Origin: Phascolomyces articulosus
Taxonomy: Eukaryota > Mucoromycota > Mucoromycetes > Mucorales > Lichtheimiaceae
NCBI GenBank assembly: GCA_025677815.1
Contig: JAIXMP010000037.1
Coordinates: 124,001 to 188,000, forward strand
DNA: 64,000 nt
Direction of reading: 5' to 3'
Part shown: positions 34,365 to 48,100 of the stretch, piece after piece
Layout: the number at the start of each line of letters is the position of its first letter
Position numbering within the stretch: the first letter of the stretch is position 1
Program-made: the position numbers and the translations under genes
The notes under the pieces: generated by a model
What the model was told of the DNA's origin: nothing
The model's database searches: none
What the model saw: the letters and a program-made list of their open reading frames with translations, nothing else

Positions 34365-35292
34365 ATGGTTTCTACTACCCGTCGTACTGGCTCTCTCTTT
34401 GCTTTGTTGGGATTCATGGCTTTAGCTACTGAAGCCCATGTTACTTTTACTACCGATGAAACTTTGGTAAGATAACCATTCACCTCTCCTTTTTTTATTA
34501 TTATTGTTTGTTCGTTTTACGAATGAATTTCTAACAGCAATTTTTTCTTTTTTTATCCATATAGCCTGGTGTTCAACTCAATACTTCTTTGGCTGTCGGT
34601 CATGGTTGTGATGGTTCCCCCACAGTTTCATTAGCTGTTTCTGTACCTGAAAATGTCACCACTGTTGAGCCTCAAGAAATCCCTGGTTGGGTAAATACGT
34701 TTCCGTTTTTTTTTTTTTTTTACAGGTTCTCTGTTGTTTTACGCTCGAGTAATTAACATACAAGAATACTATCTTTATATAGAACTTGACTCTTACTCAC
34801 CGCAATGGTAACTCTGGTCCAATCAGTAACTTTACTTGGGTTGGTGGTCCCTTGGATCCTGCCTCTTACCAAGCTTTTGGTGTTCTCATTGATGTTCCAA
34901 ACGTCGATGTCAGCCAAAACAATGTTACTTTGTACTTCCCTACAGTCCAAAGCTGGTATGTAGAATTCTCATATATATTTTTTCCTATCTATCTTGAGAT
35001 GAGGTCGATGAATGTAAGAATTGATCATAAACGTGATCATAATTTTTTTAATAGTCAAAATGGAACAAATCAATGGGTTTTCCAAGGTGCTGAAGCTGAT
35101 GCCGAAGCTGCCAATCAAGACCCTGCACCAGCACTCATCATTACCAGTACTCCGAAGAATGCTTCTGAAGAAAGCGGCCACGGTAATGACCATGCCTCTG
35201 GTGATGACCAAAGTGGAGCTCAACAACTTTTCGGTCTTTCCGCTGCACTTGTCGCAAGTGCTTTCGGTGCTGCCTACCAATTCCTTTTGTAA
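34365..35292 (+). CDS. Secreted YcnI-like (DUF1775) protein, copy A
   Basis: Four exons (34365-34466, 34565-34690, 34783-34955, 35055-35292) give 212 residues. A signal peptide ends ...FMALATEA, leaving His as the first mature residue (HVTFTTDETL). The domain shows VGHGCDGSPTVSLAVSVPEN, QEIPGWNLTLTHRN, NFTWVGGPLDPA and NVTLYFPTVQSC, the YcnI/DUF1775 pattern. The C-terminus is acidic, then a hydrophobic run FGLSAALVASAFGAAYQFLL that looks like a GPI-anchor signal. Bacterial YcnI binds copper through its N-terminal His and a Trp; the mature His here suggests the same, which is inference. Two Cys (HGC, QSC) could pair. The last Cys codon is split by intron 3. Copy B at 62193 is a paralogue with equivalent introns. 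Confidence 0.82.
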
Positions 35293-35644
35293 AAAAAAAA
35301 AAAAAAAGATGTATAAAGTCATTACGTCTTATTATAGCTCATTCCCGCATCATTTATATTTAATATTTTCTTTTGTCGATTATTTTCTGCCATGAGAAGA
35401 ATTGCAAAATGATATATAGTGTATCAAAACCATAACGTATTATATTATTATTATTATAATTATTATATATTTCCTATTGTAACTATCTCATAGTTTTTTT
35501 TTATATTTTTGTATATTTACGTATTATCCTTTCCTTTGATTCCATTTGCAATTTGATTATTAAAAAAAGAAGTTTATATTCATTATCATATTACGAAAGC
35601 ATAAATTTTACAGTTACTACAAATCCCCATGTTCGACATAAATA
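35293..35644. other. Convergent 3' ends
   Basis: About 350 nt between the stop of YcnI-like copy A (plus) and the stop of the adenylyl cyclase (minus). It begins with a poly-A tract and is AT-rich, with AATAAA-like sequences. No gene is seen. Confidence 0.55.
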
Positions 35645-38600
35645 CTACATGTCACTTCTACGTAATTTATTCTTATTGCTATGATGGTTGTTTTCCGTTG
35701 CAAACGAAGAAGAATTTGTTGGAGATGGTTTATAAGAAGGTAAATTACACATCATAGCTGTACTAGCTGGTAATGATGGATCAGGATTGCAGTATTCTTC
35801 GTGAGGTATACCAAGTCGAATAAACTCGCCTCTTGCTTGATTTGTCCAATCTATACGTTCTTCTTTATGAAAAGCATATTTTCCCAAAACGGAACAATAG
35901 AATGCTCGAAGAAATTTGATTTCATGCATAAAATGCATATCTTTCAAACCATGAGAAAGTACCTATTTTGTATACAATTTACAATAGAGGAGAACAGAAA
36001 TAGTATCAGCGCCTGATTCTTGGTGTAGTTTGGAATTCTTTCCCCATTGTTTACATTACCATATATCCCTCCATAGTACGATCTGTGCTAATATAAGGAA
36101 GTGCTCGGGCAAGATAAAGACAAGGTTGCATAAATTCCCAAAATTTGACCTTTTGGAAAGCTTGATTCAAATTATTCACGCAGTTGATGTATAAGTCATA
36201 ATCGTCGTTGACCGCTTCATAATAATCTTTATTGCCATGTTCTGCCATATAATAAAAAGCCATTGCACCAAATATCAATCCATAGACTGGCAGAATATTT
36301 GCTATATGTAAAAAAAAAGAGGTATTATGTAGTGAGTTTCCTTGTAGATGAGAAGAAAGAAGTAGTGTAGAGTATATAACATTCAAAAGTAATAGATGCT
36401 TACCTGTCGTTGTCATAGTGGGTAAATATCTGAGAAAATACCCCGTATGTTCAAAAGCACGTCGACGTTTCTTGGAACGAGCATAATAATAAACCAAGGT
36501 ACCATGGATGGCCACACGCAAATAATCCGTAACGTTCATGACCTGAGCTTCCAACAATAGCACAAATGGATCAGCATCACGAAGATGACACATGACAAGT
36601 GAATTGGCAACATTATAAATTGCCAACCATATTTCAGCTTGATAATCTCCATTACAATGTGCTGTATCCGCCATTTGCTTCATCAAGGCTTTATCACCAG
36701 GGGAAGAATCCAATGTGCCTTCAAAGATTCGAATCGTCATTACAACACGCACTGCACGATAAAATTCTTGACAATCCGTGACAACACCCAACGTTTGTGT
36801 CGCTTTAATAGCCTGATAAAATATCTTGCGTGCCTTTTCAAACTTGCCTGCTGAAAAACACAAAATAGCACAAGCATTCAATATCCCCGGATCCGGTCGA
36901 TCACCCATAAGCGCCAAAGCACGTGCCATGTAATAAGTGCCTGCCTTTTTGTTATCGTTGATCCAATTGACCATGGCAGCACGCCCTAAAAAGTAAGCGT
37001 ATCGGTACCCTTGATCATCTGTACGTTCACATTGATTCAAACCAATCAAGCAAGCAAAGATAAACTTGTCACCTATGCCTTTAATATAATAAATATGACA
37101 CAGTTGGACCATGGTTTCAATGATACGACGACCTAGTTCTTTTTTCACCGTGGAATGGTATTTTTTGAAATAAAAACAAAGACGTATATTGTGTCGATGT
37201 TGCCATTGGGATATCTGTACCATCCAAAATCGCCAGAAAAATTCGAGATTATTGGTTGGCCAAGGAAATCCAAGACATTGGAGGGATTTTAACAAGTAAA
37301 TTTCCCCATCACCAAATTCGCTTCGCATCGTAAGACAGATACCCAGTTTGCGATAAATGTCACTTTGATGAACCAATCCATATTGTTTGGCCAAGTCTTG
37401 ATTATCTTCCAAAATGACAACAATTTGTTTTAGATGTCCTGCAGCATCTGGGAGGAGAAAGGATCGCATATCCAAACGTGCCAATGATTCTAGATAATAT
37501 AATTGTTTTCCCAATCGATCGGTTTGGAGATAATGGCGGGTGACTTTGCCTAAAAGCTGAGCATAATTTTCTCGGTTGAGCTGTCCTTCATAATAGCGTG
37601 CAAGGCGTTGATGAATGTCGTTTCGTGTCTCGAATGAAACCATGTCATAAATACAGTCGGGTATGGTAATATGTGAGAATGAATACAAGTCACTGGAGTT
37701 TTCGATGGGGTTTCCATGATATCCTGATTTTAAAAAGTTGTATGAGTCTCGTTTATGGATCTCATTCCGTATCTGCTCAAAATCATGGTGATGAAAAATT
37801 TCATTTTCTGGCATGATAACAGCACGCACTTCAAATACACTAAAGTGCTGATCTAAGCAACTTGCAATCTATAATTAATAAAGTTAATTATACCTATAAT
37901 CTTATGTTTATACTCGTAAGCATGATATTTTTTTTTTATAAAAAAAGACATACTGTTAGAAACTCTTGAAAATTCGCATCTAATCGATCGTACTGCATTT
38001 TAATGATTCGTTTGAAATTAAAGTCACCCAGTAAATCTTCCAATTCGAAACGATTACTACGTGGAATAAGTTGATCATTTGATACTGTAACATGGTTAAA
38101 ATCTTTAAGTAGGATAGCGACGTTTCTTTGTTTAATAAAAATAGTACATTATAAGAAATAGGTCAGTTAAATTGCGAGAAAGAATACCAGCTAGTATTTC
38201 TTTTGCTTATTACTATTGAGCTTTTAAACATACTTGACATAAAGTGGATTACCGTTGGTTCGTTCCTGAAAAGTTGAACAATTTATGTCACAACAAAAAT
38301 ACCATACAATCAATATCCCCTCTCCCTCCATTACTAAGTGTATCTATAAATATATAATGATCAAAGATGTCAAATTCCTTACCTGGATAGGTCGAGTAAT
38401 CGAAGAACTCACTTCCTTTACACTATCTGGAAACGATTGTAATACGACATACCCAATTTCGTCTGAATTGAGACCATTGAGGATAATATGTTCAAATGAT
38501 CCCGTTTTACGCATTTCATCAACAAAGGTAGTTGGATAATTTTGTAGTGGACGAGATGCAATGATCAATAATACATTGTTACAGACGACATGGATTTGCT

Positions 38601-41600
38601 TAAGACATTCGATTGATGCAGTATCCGACCCTATAAAATTAAAATCAAAAGAGTTACAAACAAATGATTTGCAAGTATATATAAACTGAGAAAAGGTAGG
38701 AGACTTACATTGGAGATCATCACAAATAAACACCAAATTCATATAATCGGAAACATATTGAACCATACGCAACACAAGATTTCTCAAAATTCTATCACGC
38801 GTTCGTTCATCTAATCGTTGGGTATATTGATTTTCATCAAAATCTCCCATGGATGGGAAAATGTTCCTGAATAAAGGAAGATAGATGTCATCTTCACCAC
38901 ATTTGTTAAGACAATACACAATCGTATGTGGTATATTGTTTTCTGTCAATTCTTGATTAATTCGAAAGGATTCCTTTGGGTGTTTTCGTCTGTAGGATTG
39001 GATGCGTCGTAAAATACGATTACTACGGATGGATGATATTTCGCTCTTCTCATCTACCACTACTGTACATTCTGGATCCGGGGTAGGAGTCCTTTTGGTG
39101 TTGGTCACAGATGATAAACCATCGGTTTCAGTTGGTATTTCAGATGAAATAATCAAATCCATTAATGAGGTCAACATACTCCTAACCAAAAAATACTTTG
39201 TCCTTTTTTCGACTTTTTGAAATAAAAATTATTTTTGGTAAATAGGCTCAGTTTTCTTTATCTTTTCTCATCCATATACTTTTATTATTATCCTATCTCA
39301 CCTTCAGTACACGATGACCAACTATCCAATAAAAAAATTGAAATAAAATAGGATACGATATTAGTATAATAACGATAGCAACAAGTATGAAAACATCTTC
39401 TTACCAAACCGTCAAATCGTCGCTCATGACCGACTCTTGAAGATTTTGACAAAAATATGTTTTTCCTGCACCCGAAGAACCAGAAATAATCATCAAATGA
39501 TGGTTATGTATTTCACACCAATCATTCACAAAGGTAGTAGCGCGTTCCATTTGTACTTTGTATCCAACAAAATCAATATTAGTCGGGCGGACAGGGTAAC
39601 GTTTCCGTTTCCCTGCCCATAATCCAAATTTTTGAATACCATAGATTTGGATGGGCTTGATTTTTCCTTTGACATAGTTTTCTCCGAGGTCATCAAACTC
39701 GCATAATCCACCAATTTGTTGTCGCGTTGCTTCATCACAGATGACATGTCTTTTACTAAAGGGAAACTTGAGCATGCGTACAGCAATGATAATGGCATCA
39801 CCAGCAATCCCTGGATCACGTCGATATGGATTGCCTTGTGGGACAACGGCATTGAATATGACACCAGTGGCTAATGAGATAGCAAATTCAGGTAAACGAT
39901 CGATTTTTCTTAATTGATCACGGACATCAATGGCTGATTTGGCCGCAAATACAGCTTCTCGTTCATGTGAGTAAGGAGGAAGACCAAAAACGCAAAGTAT
40001 AGTCGCACCTAAATCAAATAACTAGTTAATAAAATAACAAATTCCATCCAGGTTGATGGTTTGCTTGTTTTAGGGAAGGGGACAATGTACCTTTATCATC
40101 AATAGCAAATTGTTGTAATACACCTTCATACCGAACGAGAGATTTAGTAACAGCCAGCATGGCATCTTGAACGGCTTGAAGTCCTTCATCTTTTACGATA
40201 TCCACTTGTCCAAGACTCACAAACATAATGGTAATATCTCTAAACTGTGATTGGAAATTGCCATCCACTGTCCTTGATAATCGATAGACTGCACTGCGAT
40301 TGACGTATTTATAATAATAAGGATTGGCTTCTGCTGAAAGTTGCATGTAGGATTTATTTCGTATACGAGGAACCAGTGGCTCAATACTCAATTGGGATGC
40401 CTTTCTCATTAAACCGGGTTTATCCTGAAGATAACTTGCATTGGGATTTTCTTGGTGGGAAGAAGCAGCATGGAACCAAGAGGAGGATGAAGTGGGAGAT
40501 TTATGCTTTTGCGTTCCACCACCATGATCTGCACCTGGATCTTTATCCTTGATGACATAATACCTACCTCGTTTGTCATAGGATAAGAAATCCATTGACA
40601 AAGGTCGAATACGTTCGTATGCTTCTTGAGTAATACTCATTTCTCCCGCCTTGGCAATAGATAATGCTTCATCCAAGGAAGCCACGACAGGTCCACCAAT
40701 GGCATATTCGAGTCTTCCATGATACTGTAAATAATAATCACTCCAACTGGAAGAGCTTATATCCTGTTTTACTAATAACGAATGCCGATATGATTTGGAC
40801 CAATTCAATTCGGCATCCTCTGGATCCACTTCTCCTACAATAATGTTGGTCACCTCTCCACAGCCCAATGCAATATGGAGTTCTAAATCAATGGTACGAA
40901 GATCTCTTGTGGAGACACTTCCTTCGCTCATACGTCGTTGCTTTTTCCCTTTGTACTGTTTAAAGAATCGCATCAACCCCCAACGCGAAAAAGATAAGGA
41001 CAAAGATTCGTTTTCTTCCAAACGATGAATAAAACGCCGTTTATCATTACTATTTCTATTTTCCTCTTGTTTAAACCATTTGAGGCGATCACGAATACTC
41101 TCATTTTGTTTGGAAGTATTGATATCATCATTTTCTTCTTGTTCCTGCTGCTGCTTTTGTTGTTGTTGTTGTTGTTGTTGTTGAAGAGGATGTAATTGTG
41201 ATTGTCGTTCGTATTCATTTCTAATATCAAAGATATTATATCGAGGTCCAGTATTCTGAACTTCCATGGATCCACGACGAATTTCTCCTGATGGATTACG
41301 ATGTTTGGACCGTTCTTCGGCAGTCAGGTATACTTGATAATGAGAGAGACGTGCTAGTAATTGTAATCCACATTCAACTGCTCGGCGTAATAATGTATTC
41401 TTTTTACGTGAAGAGACTTCGTGATCGTGTGGTCTTAAAAGGGGACTCACATCAGGAGTATGGTTTCGACCAGCTATGTTAGGTTGAAAGCAGACAAGGA
41501 CTGCATCACCTAAAAACTAATGATGATGGTTCTAATTAAATCACCATGTATAAATCCTTATTCATTTATTTTAAATATTCAATTATCTTATTACCTTGAC

Positions 41601-42162
41601 AACGTCGCCACCATAAAACTCAATGATTCGGATACACTGTATTTTATACATCAAATCAAATTTTTAGGTCTTTTTTTCTTATATACAAGATATTAATTGA
41701 TTCCATAGATTAAGAATGAATATTTTACCTCTCCCATGTAGGCACCTACTTCTAGTGCAATAGCCTCAGCACCTGATTCCCCTTTTTCTGTTGCAAGCGT
41801 CATCAACTAAAATATTTCATACGTTTTTCGGTGTCTATATACTCATAACACGAAAATTTATACAAACTAGAATACGTACAGTACTAAATCCTATTATATA
41901 GTATGATAAAAAAAATATTATTACTATATAAAAAAAATGCCTATTCTTTTTATTATGTTACCAGCAATGTCCACCATGAGAACAACTCCAAATTGCGTTT
42001 GTCTATAAGGAATGGGCACATTTTCTTCGTTGGCATGAAGTAGTCGAATGTACTACATGAACATTCCGTTAATGAAAACAAAGACTATAAACAACTTTAT
42101 ATATATTTTATTAAACTTTTGAATCACCAGACCTTAGGTATATAGGGGGCAATGTTGGCCAT
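35645..42162 (-). CDS. Soluble adenylyl cyclase, ADCY10-type, with TPR-like C-terminus
   Basis: Fourteen exons give 1743 residues, the sum divisible by three (human ADCY10 is 1610). Exons: 42133-42162, 41962-42052, 41880-41890, 41729-41806, 41595-41636, 40091-41516, 39405-40008, 38709-39181, 38383-38630, 38234-38265, 37954-38125, 36404-37868, 36060-36301, 35645-35962. Domains: first cyclase half GVVLMVDIAGFSTLM and GGDVVKFLGDAVLVCF, whose Asp38 and Asp88 match the metal-binding pair; second half RDITIMFVSLG and FAIDDKGATILCVFGLP, lacking the metal Asp as in ADCY10; P-loop SGSSGAGKT and LVFICDDLQWSDTAS (Walker B); then a long helical repeat region. The product makes cAMP from ATP; in animals it is bicarbonate- and calcium-stimulated, untested here. 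A ~170-residue low-complexity, Gln-rich insert (Gln run about 196-209) sits inside the first cyclase half. Confidence 0.9.
41880..41890 (-). other. 11-nt micro-exon of the cyclase gene
   Basis: Direct splicing of exon 2 (ending GACATTGCTG) to the exon beginning TTGATGACG shifts the frame and meets a stop. Between them an 11-nt piece GATTTAGTACT has an acceptor AATAG before it and a strong donor GTACGT after it, leaving introns of 71 and 73 nt. Including it restores the frame and gives VDIAGFSTLMT, matching the conserved metal-binding motif of class III cyclases. Confidence 0.75.
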
Positions 42163-45100
42163 GACGGAAACCTTTGTTTTATACAATGTCACGGAATTGG
42201 TTTAGGCAAAAAGAGAAAAGGAAGAAAAATTTTCATGCAAAAAATGTGTTTTATTCTTTTTGGAATGTGCTAAAATCGGATAATTTTTGTCCCCCTTTCC
42301 TGAACAAATGAAATTTTCAAACAGATACATAAAAAGAAAGATCTTTTTTGTATTAATAGTATAATTAATACATATCTTTGGTTTTTCTCGTTAATATTAC
42401 AATAACACTATCGAGATTCTATATAAAGTTCGAATAAGGAGTTTTTTTTATATGGTATATTTTTTTTCGATATACCTAAAATTCATCTGTGTGCATTGTT
42501 TGTAATAAACTCACTAGTATTACACGATAATACTTGTAAATATGTGTCAAGAACAAGTGTTTTGACTATTTTTATCATCATTATTTGTTATGATAGAAGA
42601 CCAAAATCTTAATCTGTTGACTTCACTTGTTCAATATCACAAGGAGAAAATGATCGATGGCGCTTATTATAACATACGTTAATCATATCCAAGGATGTAG
42701 CCCCAATATTAAAGTGATGACTTTAGTCAAAGTTTAGTGTATGCTCATAAACAAAGTAAAAACGATACAATAAAAATGCCAGCTTCCTGGTGTCACACAA
42801 ACATTGAGTTTTTTTTTTATTAACCTAGAAAAGATTGATTGTGAAACCTGATACTGGGGAATAGAGAAAGGAGGTCCGTGCCATACCACACACATGGCAT
42901 GGATCAGACTGGTCCATCAGATAAAAACATTTTCAAAGCACAGAGAGTAATGTCGCTTAAGAAAGGTAATAATAAATATCTCATTCTAAAATTGATTATT
43001 ATCAATTGCAAGTGAATATATATTTATTGTATACATCACTTGGGACGACCGAACTAAGAAAACGAAGTCGTTTTTTACAGTAATAACTATACACTGTCAA
43101 TGTTAACAGAATGATGAATTGTAAAGTAATGTATATATACAGCTTATTATATAAACACATCTTTTCTTATAGATTTATTTAAATATTTACTATTACTTTA
43201 TAAACCTTTATCATGATTGTTCCTGAAATTAATTAATAAATATGAAGGTAATCTCGGAATGCGTTCCGGATGCACAGACCATTTCATAAAAAAAATATGA
43301 GCATTGTTACATCAACATGCCACTTTTCATAATTTTAATTGATCTTCACAACATGAATCCAATTGTATTAATTATAATGAATGCCAATCTAATGATGAGA
43401 CCACATCTCTTTCATTGTTGTAGTATGGATTCATAAATATCGACCTATTTTTCTATTACATATGCGAGAACGTTCAATTTTGGTATAGAATAAATGTAAT
43501 AGTGAGACCCCGTTAACTTGTTCCTGGTTATGCGTAGCTATTTTGTAATATGAAAGTTTACTATATGTTATTTTGAATCATCCTGGTTCAAAGAAGAAGA
43601 GAAAATAAACTAAAGATGGATTGAAATGAACGTAGCTTTCCTGTAGTAATCAGTTTAATTCTTTATTATTTATCTTTATATACGTCAATGTAATTATAAA
43701 TTCATTCAAAAATAATCATGTCATTGACTCATAACTAACTGCTGATAAACCTTATATTTTAAAAACGAATCATTCATTCATTCATCGTGAGAGTAATTAA
43801 AAATAATAATATTGGAATCACCCATCATCCTTTTATATACTGAAATTTGACCTCTTCTATTACCCTTCTTGATTTTTGAATATGGGTACGTACTGAAGGA
43901 TCTTTTTTTTTAAAAAAAAATTTCAATATAAAAATAATCAAAACTTTGCCCTTTATTTATTCTATTGTTATTATTGAATTGTAATATGTCAATTTTTTAC
44001 ATATTGATAAAATGATAAGTTAATGTACGCAGAATACCAGAATATCAAATTCTGATACGTTTACACAATTGAAGACTAAAAAAAATTCAAGTATTCATAA
44101 CTATATGATACACTCATTTAGTGCACAATAGAATGTAATAAATATACAAGTAAATATACATTATTTTCATAACAGTTGTTGCACAGTCCAAGCCTATGTG
44201 ATTATTTCCTAATATAGGGTGTATATTGGATATGAGCTGTTTTTTTATAAGTGGTACTTGAGAAAAAAAAAGAAGTCAAAAATATATTATATATCTTTAT
44301 ATTTTATTCAAGTCCAAAATAGCACTTGTGATGAATTACATTATTATTAGGATTTCAAAATAGAATTGATTTTTTATACAATGATTTTCATTACGATTAT
44401 TCGATCTCTATACTATTTCTAGAAGATCATGATGTATCGTTTGATGTTCGTTGCGGTAATACTGTTGTCATCAAGAGTAGTAAAAATTGTAATCATGGGA
44501 GTAGTAAAATATATATCCCAATTAGTAATTACAAATATAATTCTATTTCCAAAATAAATATTAAAATTTTCAGTTTCAAAAAGAAGTATACGTATTCCAA
44601 TATTAGCTGCTGAAGAGCTCACGATCATTTGACTTTTTTTTTTTGTTACCAAACTTTATTGTATAAAGAAACGTATCCTTTTCTTATTAAATAGTGTCTG
44701 GTACAAGACGTTTGGAAACCTTAAAAGATATAAAGACAAAATGTCTGGAAAATCGCAACAGATAATAAACAAGAAGGCGGACGTGCTTCTTTCTTTCTAT
44801 CGAATAACTGGAGGCATTTTTGGTTGAAATCAATAACGTGTGCATCACCTCTTTGCTCAAAATAGCAACAAGAAGAATTAATGTTTCCAGAATAATAGGA
44901 ATTCGATAACAACTAGTTGTTGATAGTAAATAAATTGAGCAAATTTTACTGGTGCTAGTATCCCTTCCGTGCCATTTATAATACTCCTCTATATTTATAT
45001 ACATATATTTACAGTACAATTCTGATATAGGAGAGAGGCATATTGATATACATACTATGGATAGTATATTATTATATAATAAAAACCCCAACATCGATAC

Positions 45101-48100
45101 AAATGTTGGTGTATTGTTCTTGTTCTCCTAATATGTTATTTACTATAACAAGTCAGTAGTTCCCTTTATATCAACAACTGAGAACCTTTATTTGATCATG
45201 ATCCATTAAAGAAGTGTAAATAATTATAACATATAGTAAATCGTTTAAAGAAATCGAAGAAGCCATTGTTTTATATTTATATAAAGATATTAGAGTTTGC
45301 AATGCTATAAAATTAAGCTTCTTGTTTCCTTTAGAAGGTATATAACTTGAAAAATAGAAGATCACGGATGTGATTCCGCTATTTTTCTTTGTGTAAGGGA
45401 GTATTATATATATAACTCTATAATAAACCAATGATATTCTATATCTTGTTGCTTACAAAAGAAATGTGAATATATAGACGAAACATTCTTTATATTGAAA
45501 AGTTTCGTTCATTTCATTTTTTTTTTTTTGGGGGGGGGGATGGGTAATAACTTTATTCACGTTATGTTCCATAGAATAATAATTGAACACCCATGATAAT
45601 CATAATATTCTATGTTGAGCATCTATTGTTGAAACCATACCCCATTAAAAAAAGGACATTATTCTACTGTTGAATCATTATAATATACAGTTATATAAAA
45701 ATACACACATGATGACTGAGGTTCTTGAGAAAATAAAAAGAACTATTATCACACGTCGTACTCAAACGAATTAGGATCTTCATAAAATGGGAATGATTTT
45801 CATCAAGAGTGGGTCCCATCAATGAATGATTATACGGCGTATTATTATTATTAATATTTTCAAAAGAAGTCGATCTTTGCTTAATTGAGGAATATTAATG
45901 TGTTACTTCTTTAGAGAACACAAAGTAAGTTGATTTTATACAATATATGCCATCTCAATCTATGATTTATATATTCACAGATAAAAAACTTAAAGGGAGG
46001 AGGGGGAATTATAATCCATTTATTTTATTTCACATGGCTGGAAAAAAAATAGTATTATTACAATATTTATAATGACAGTTTTTTGCATGAAAGATTTGGT
46101 ATAGGCGTTTTCATGTTGCTGGCGTCAATCTATGTAGACGTTTCTTCCCAAATACAGAAACTACACTAATCCAAGGCGGGAACAGATCTTCAATGAAGTT
46201 TTTATTTGATGGTGACCATCACTTCATATATAATATATTTGCGCAGTTTCGTGATGGATTGAAACTTAATCTGAGAAGAAGAGAATCTAAAGAAATAAAA
46301 TAATATATTGCAAAAAGAAGTTTATTTGGCTGTTATGCATATACCCTATGTAGAAAACATATTATCCTTCAACATTGGTTTAAAACTAACTACGAAACTT
46401 ACCAGAAGTAGTACGAAGGTGGCGAATATTCAATACCATAGCTTATTAAGTATTTCATTGACATGGTAAAACATATTAAAGAAGAGGGGGTGAAAGTAGG
46501 AACAACAATTTGTTATTGGTATAACAGTATATAAAATAACTTGAATTATAGTCAATATCAAAGTGGTCATTATTTTTTAAACATACATATCTGGAATCAT
46601 CATGACCAACTACAAAAAAAAAGGGTTGGATAACTACATGATTTGGGATTGATAATAACAATATCGTATATAGTAGTAAATCATGTAGATCTCTTCCCAT
46701 AGCAGCCATTTTTTTTTTACGGACGATATATATATATTCCTTAAAAATCCCCATCTGTCTCACTCCCCCAAAGAAAAAAAAGACGAACATATATATATAC
46801 TATATTTTTCCAATGATGATAAATGAATGTTATTGAAAAAAAGTAATAACAAAGAGATGAATTCGGTGATTCTGTATAAAATAGAAATTTTTGTCACTTC
46901 TTCCCTCGGAACCAAGAGTTTTATTTAACACGAGCAAGATGAGTTTATCCGACAAAAAATGTAATAATTATTTTAATTGAGCCACTCCCTCGTGGAATAG
47001 CGTTAAGACTGGTTTCATCCAGCACAAGTCGGATAAGTAAAAAACTTTTTGTACTACAGTTTTATACCAAATAAATTTTTTTTTAAAAAAAAAACTATGA
47101 TAATACATTATCCAAATCAACAATAATGGAGTTAAGGATGGTTAAGGAAATAAGTAATATTGAGTAACACTAATAGGGGATGACCATTTTTTTCTATTAT
47201 ATACGTGTTAGATTGATAAATATTCGATAAAACTTTTTACTCATATTGATTTAATATACATTATTAGAATTTGTATAAAAATTTGACGTTTTCAAAATAC
47301 TTCTTGTAAAATTATGTAGAGTTACTTGTTTTAGTACTATGCATCAAAAAAATATATTATTTTGTTAACATGCCAAAAAAATACAACAAAAATGGAAACT
47401 CTTTGGTTTCGAATACTATAAATAATAATCCTATTTTATTAGATAAATCATATTAGGTTGACGAATTATTGGGATTTGGGGGAGGGTCGCGGACGATAGC
47501 CCGTTTATTGAATCTATAATATACATATATACATCATCGTATACGAATAGATTATATTCATTTTTTTTGGGGGGGGAGAGAGGGAAGAGAAGAGTAAGAA
47601 GAAGTTGAAGAATATATATCTTCTATTTGTTCTAAAAACATCTTTATTATTATTATTATTATCATTACAGTTGATTTTAGTATCTACTAATCTTGAAAAA
47701 AACACTTACGAATTTTACAATTTTATTACCATTTGTATTACATTGGAACTTATTTTTATTATGTAAATAAATATTTATTCACTCAAAACGAATAAAGTAA
47801 CACAATTCTCATTTTATCCCCATTTTTACAATCCTATTGAAATACTTGCTGTTTTGTCGTTGTTTCTATATCTATTACCAATATTTTTTTTGTCATTCTC
47901 ATTCCCATTTCCCATCTATTTATTATTATTTTAGAGTTTAAAATTCATTGGGTTGTCGATCGGTATAAAAACAAAAACAACGATCCATTCTCTCTCTTCT
48001 CTATTCAAGTATAAATTTGTGATTACACAATTTTTGTCGATCATTTTACGCAAACAGACTAGTTTCTTTTGTTTGTGTAATAAAGAAAAATATCAACCGT

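Noticed and set aside
40973..41275. Asn-rich frame inside the cyclase gene
   Set aside because: It is the out-of-frame reading of the Gln-coding repeat on the same strand.
44419..45431. Several minus-strand frames of 63-135 codons
   Set aside because: No domain, no splice-linked extension and composition set by AT richness.
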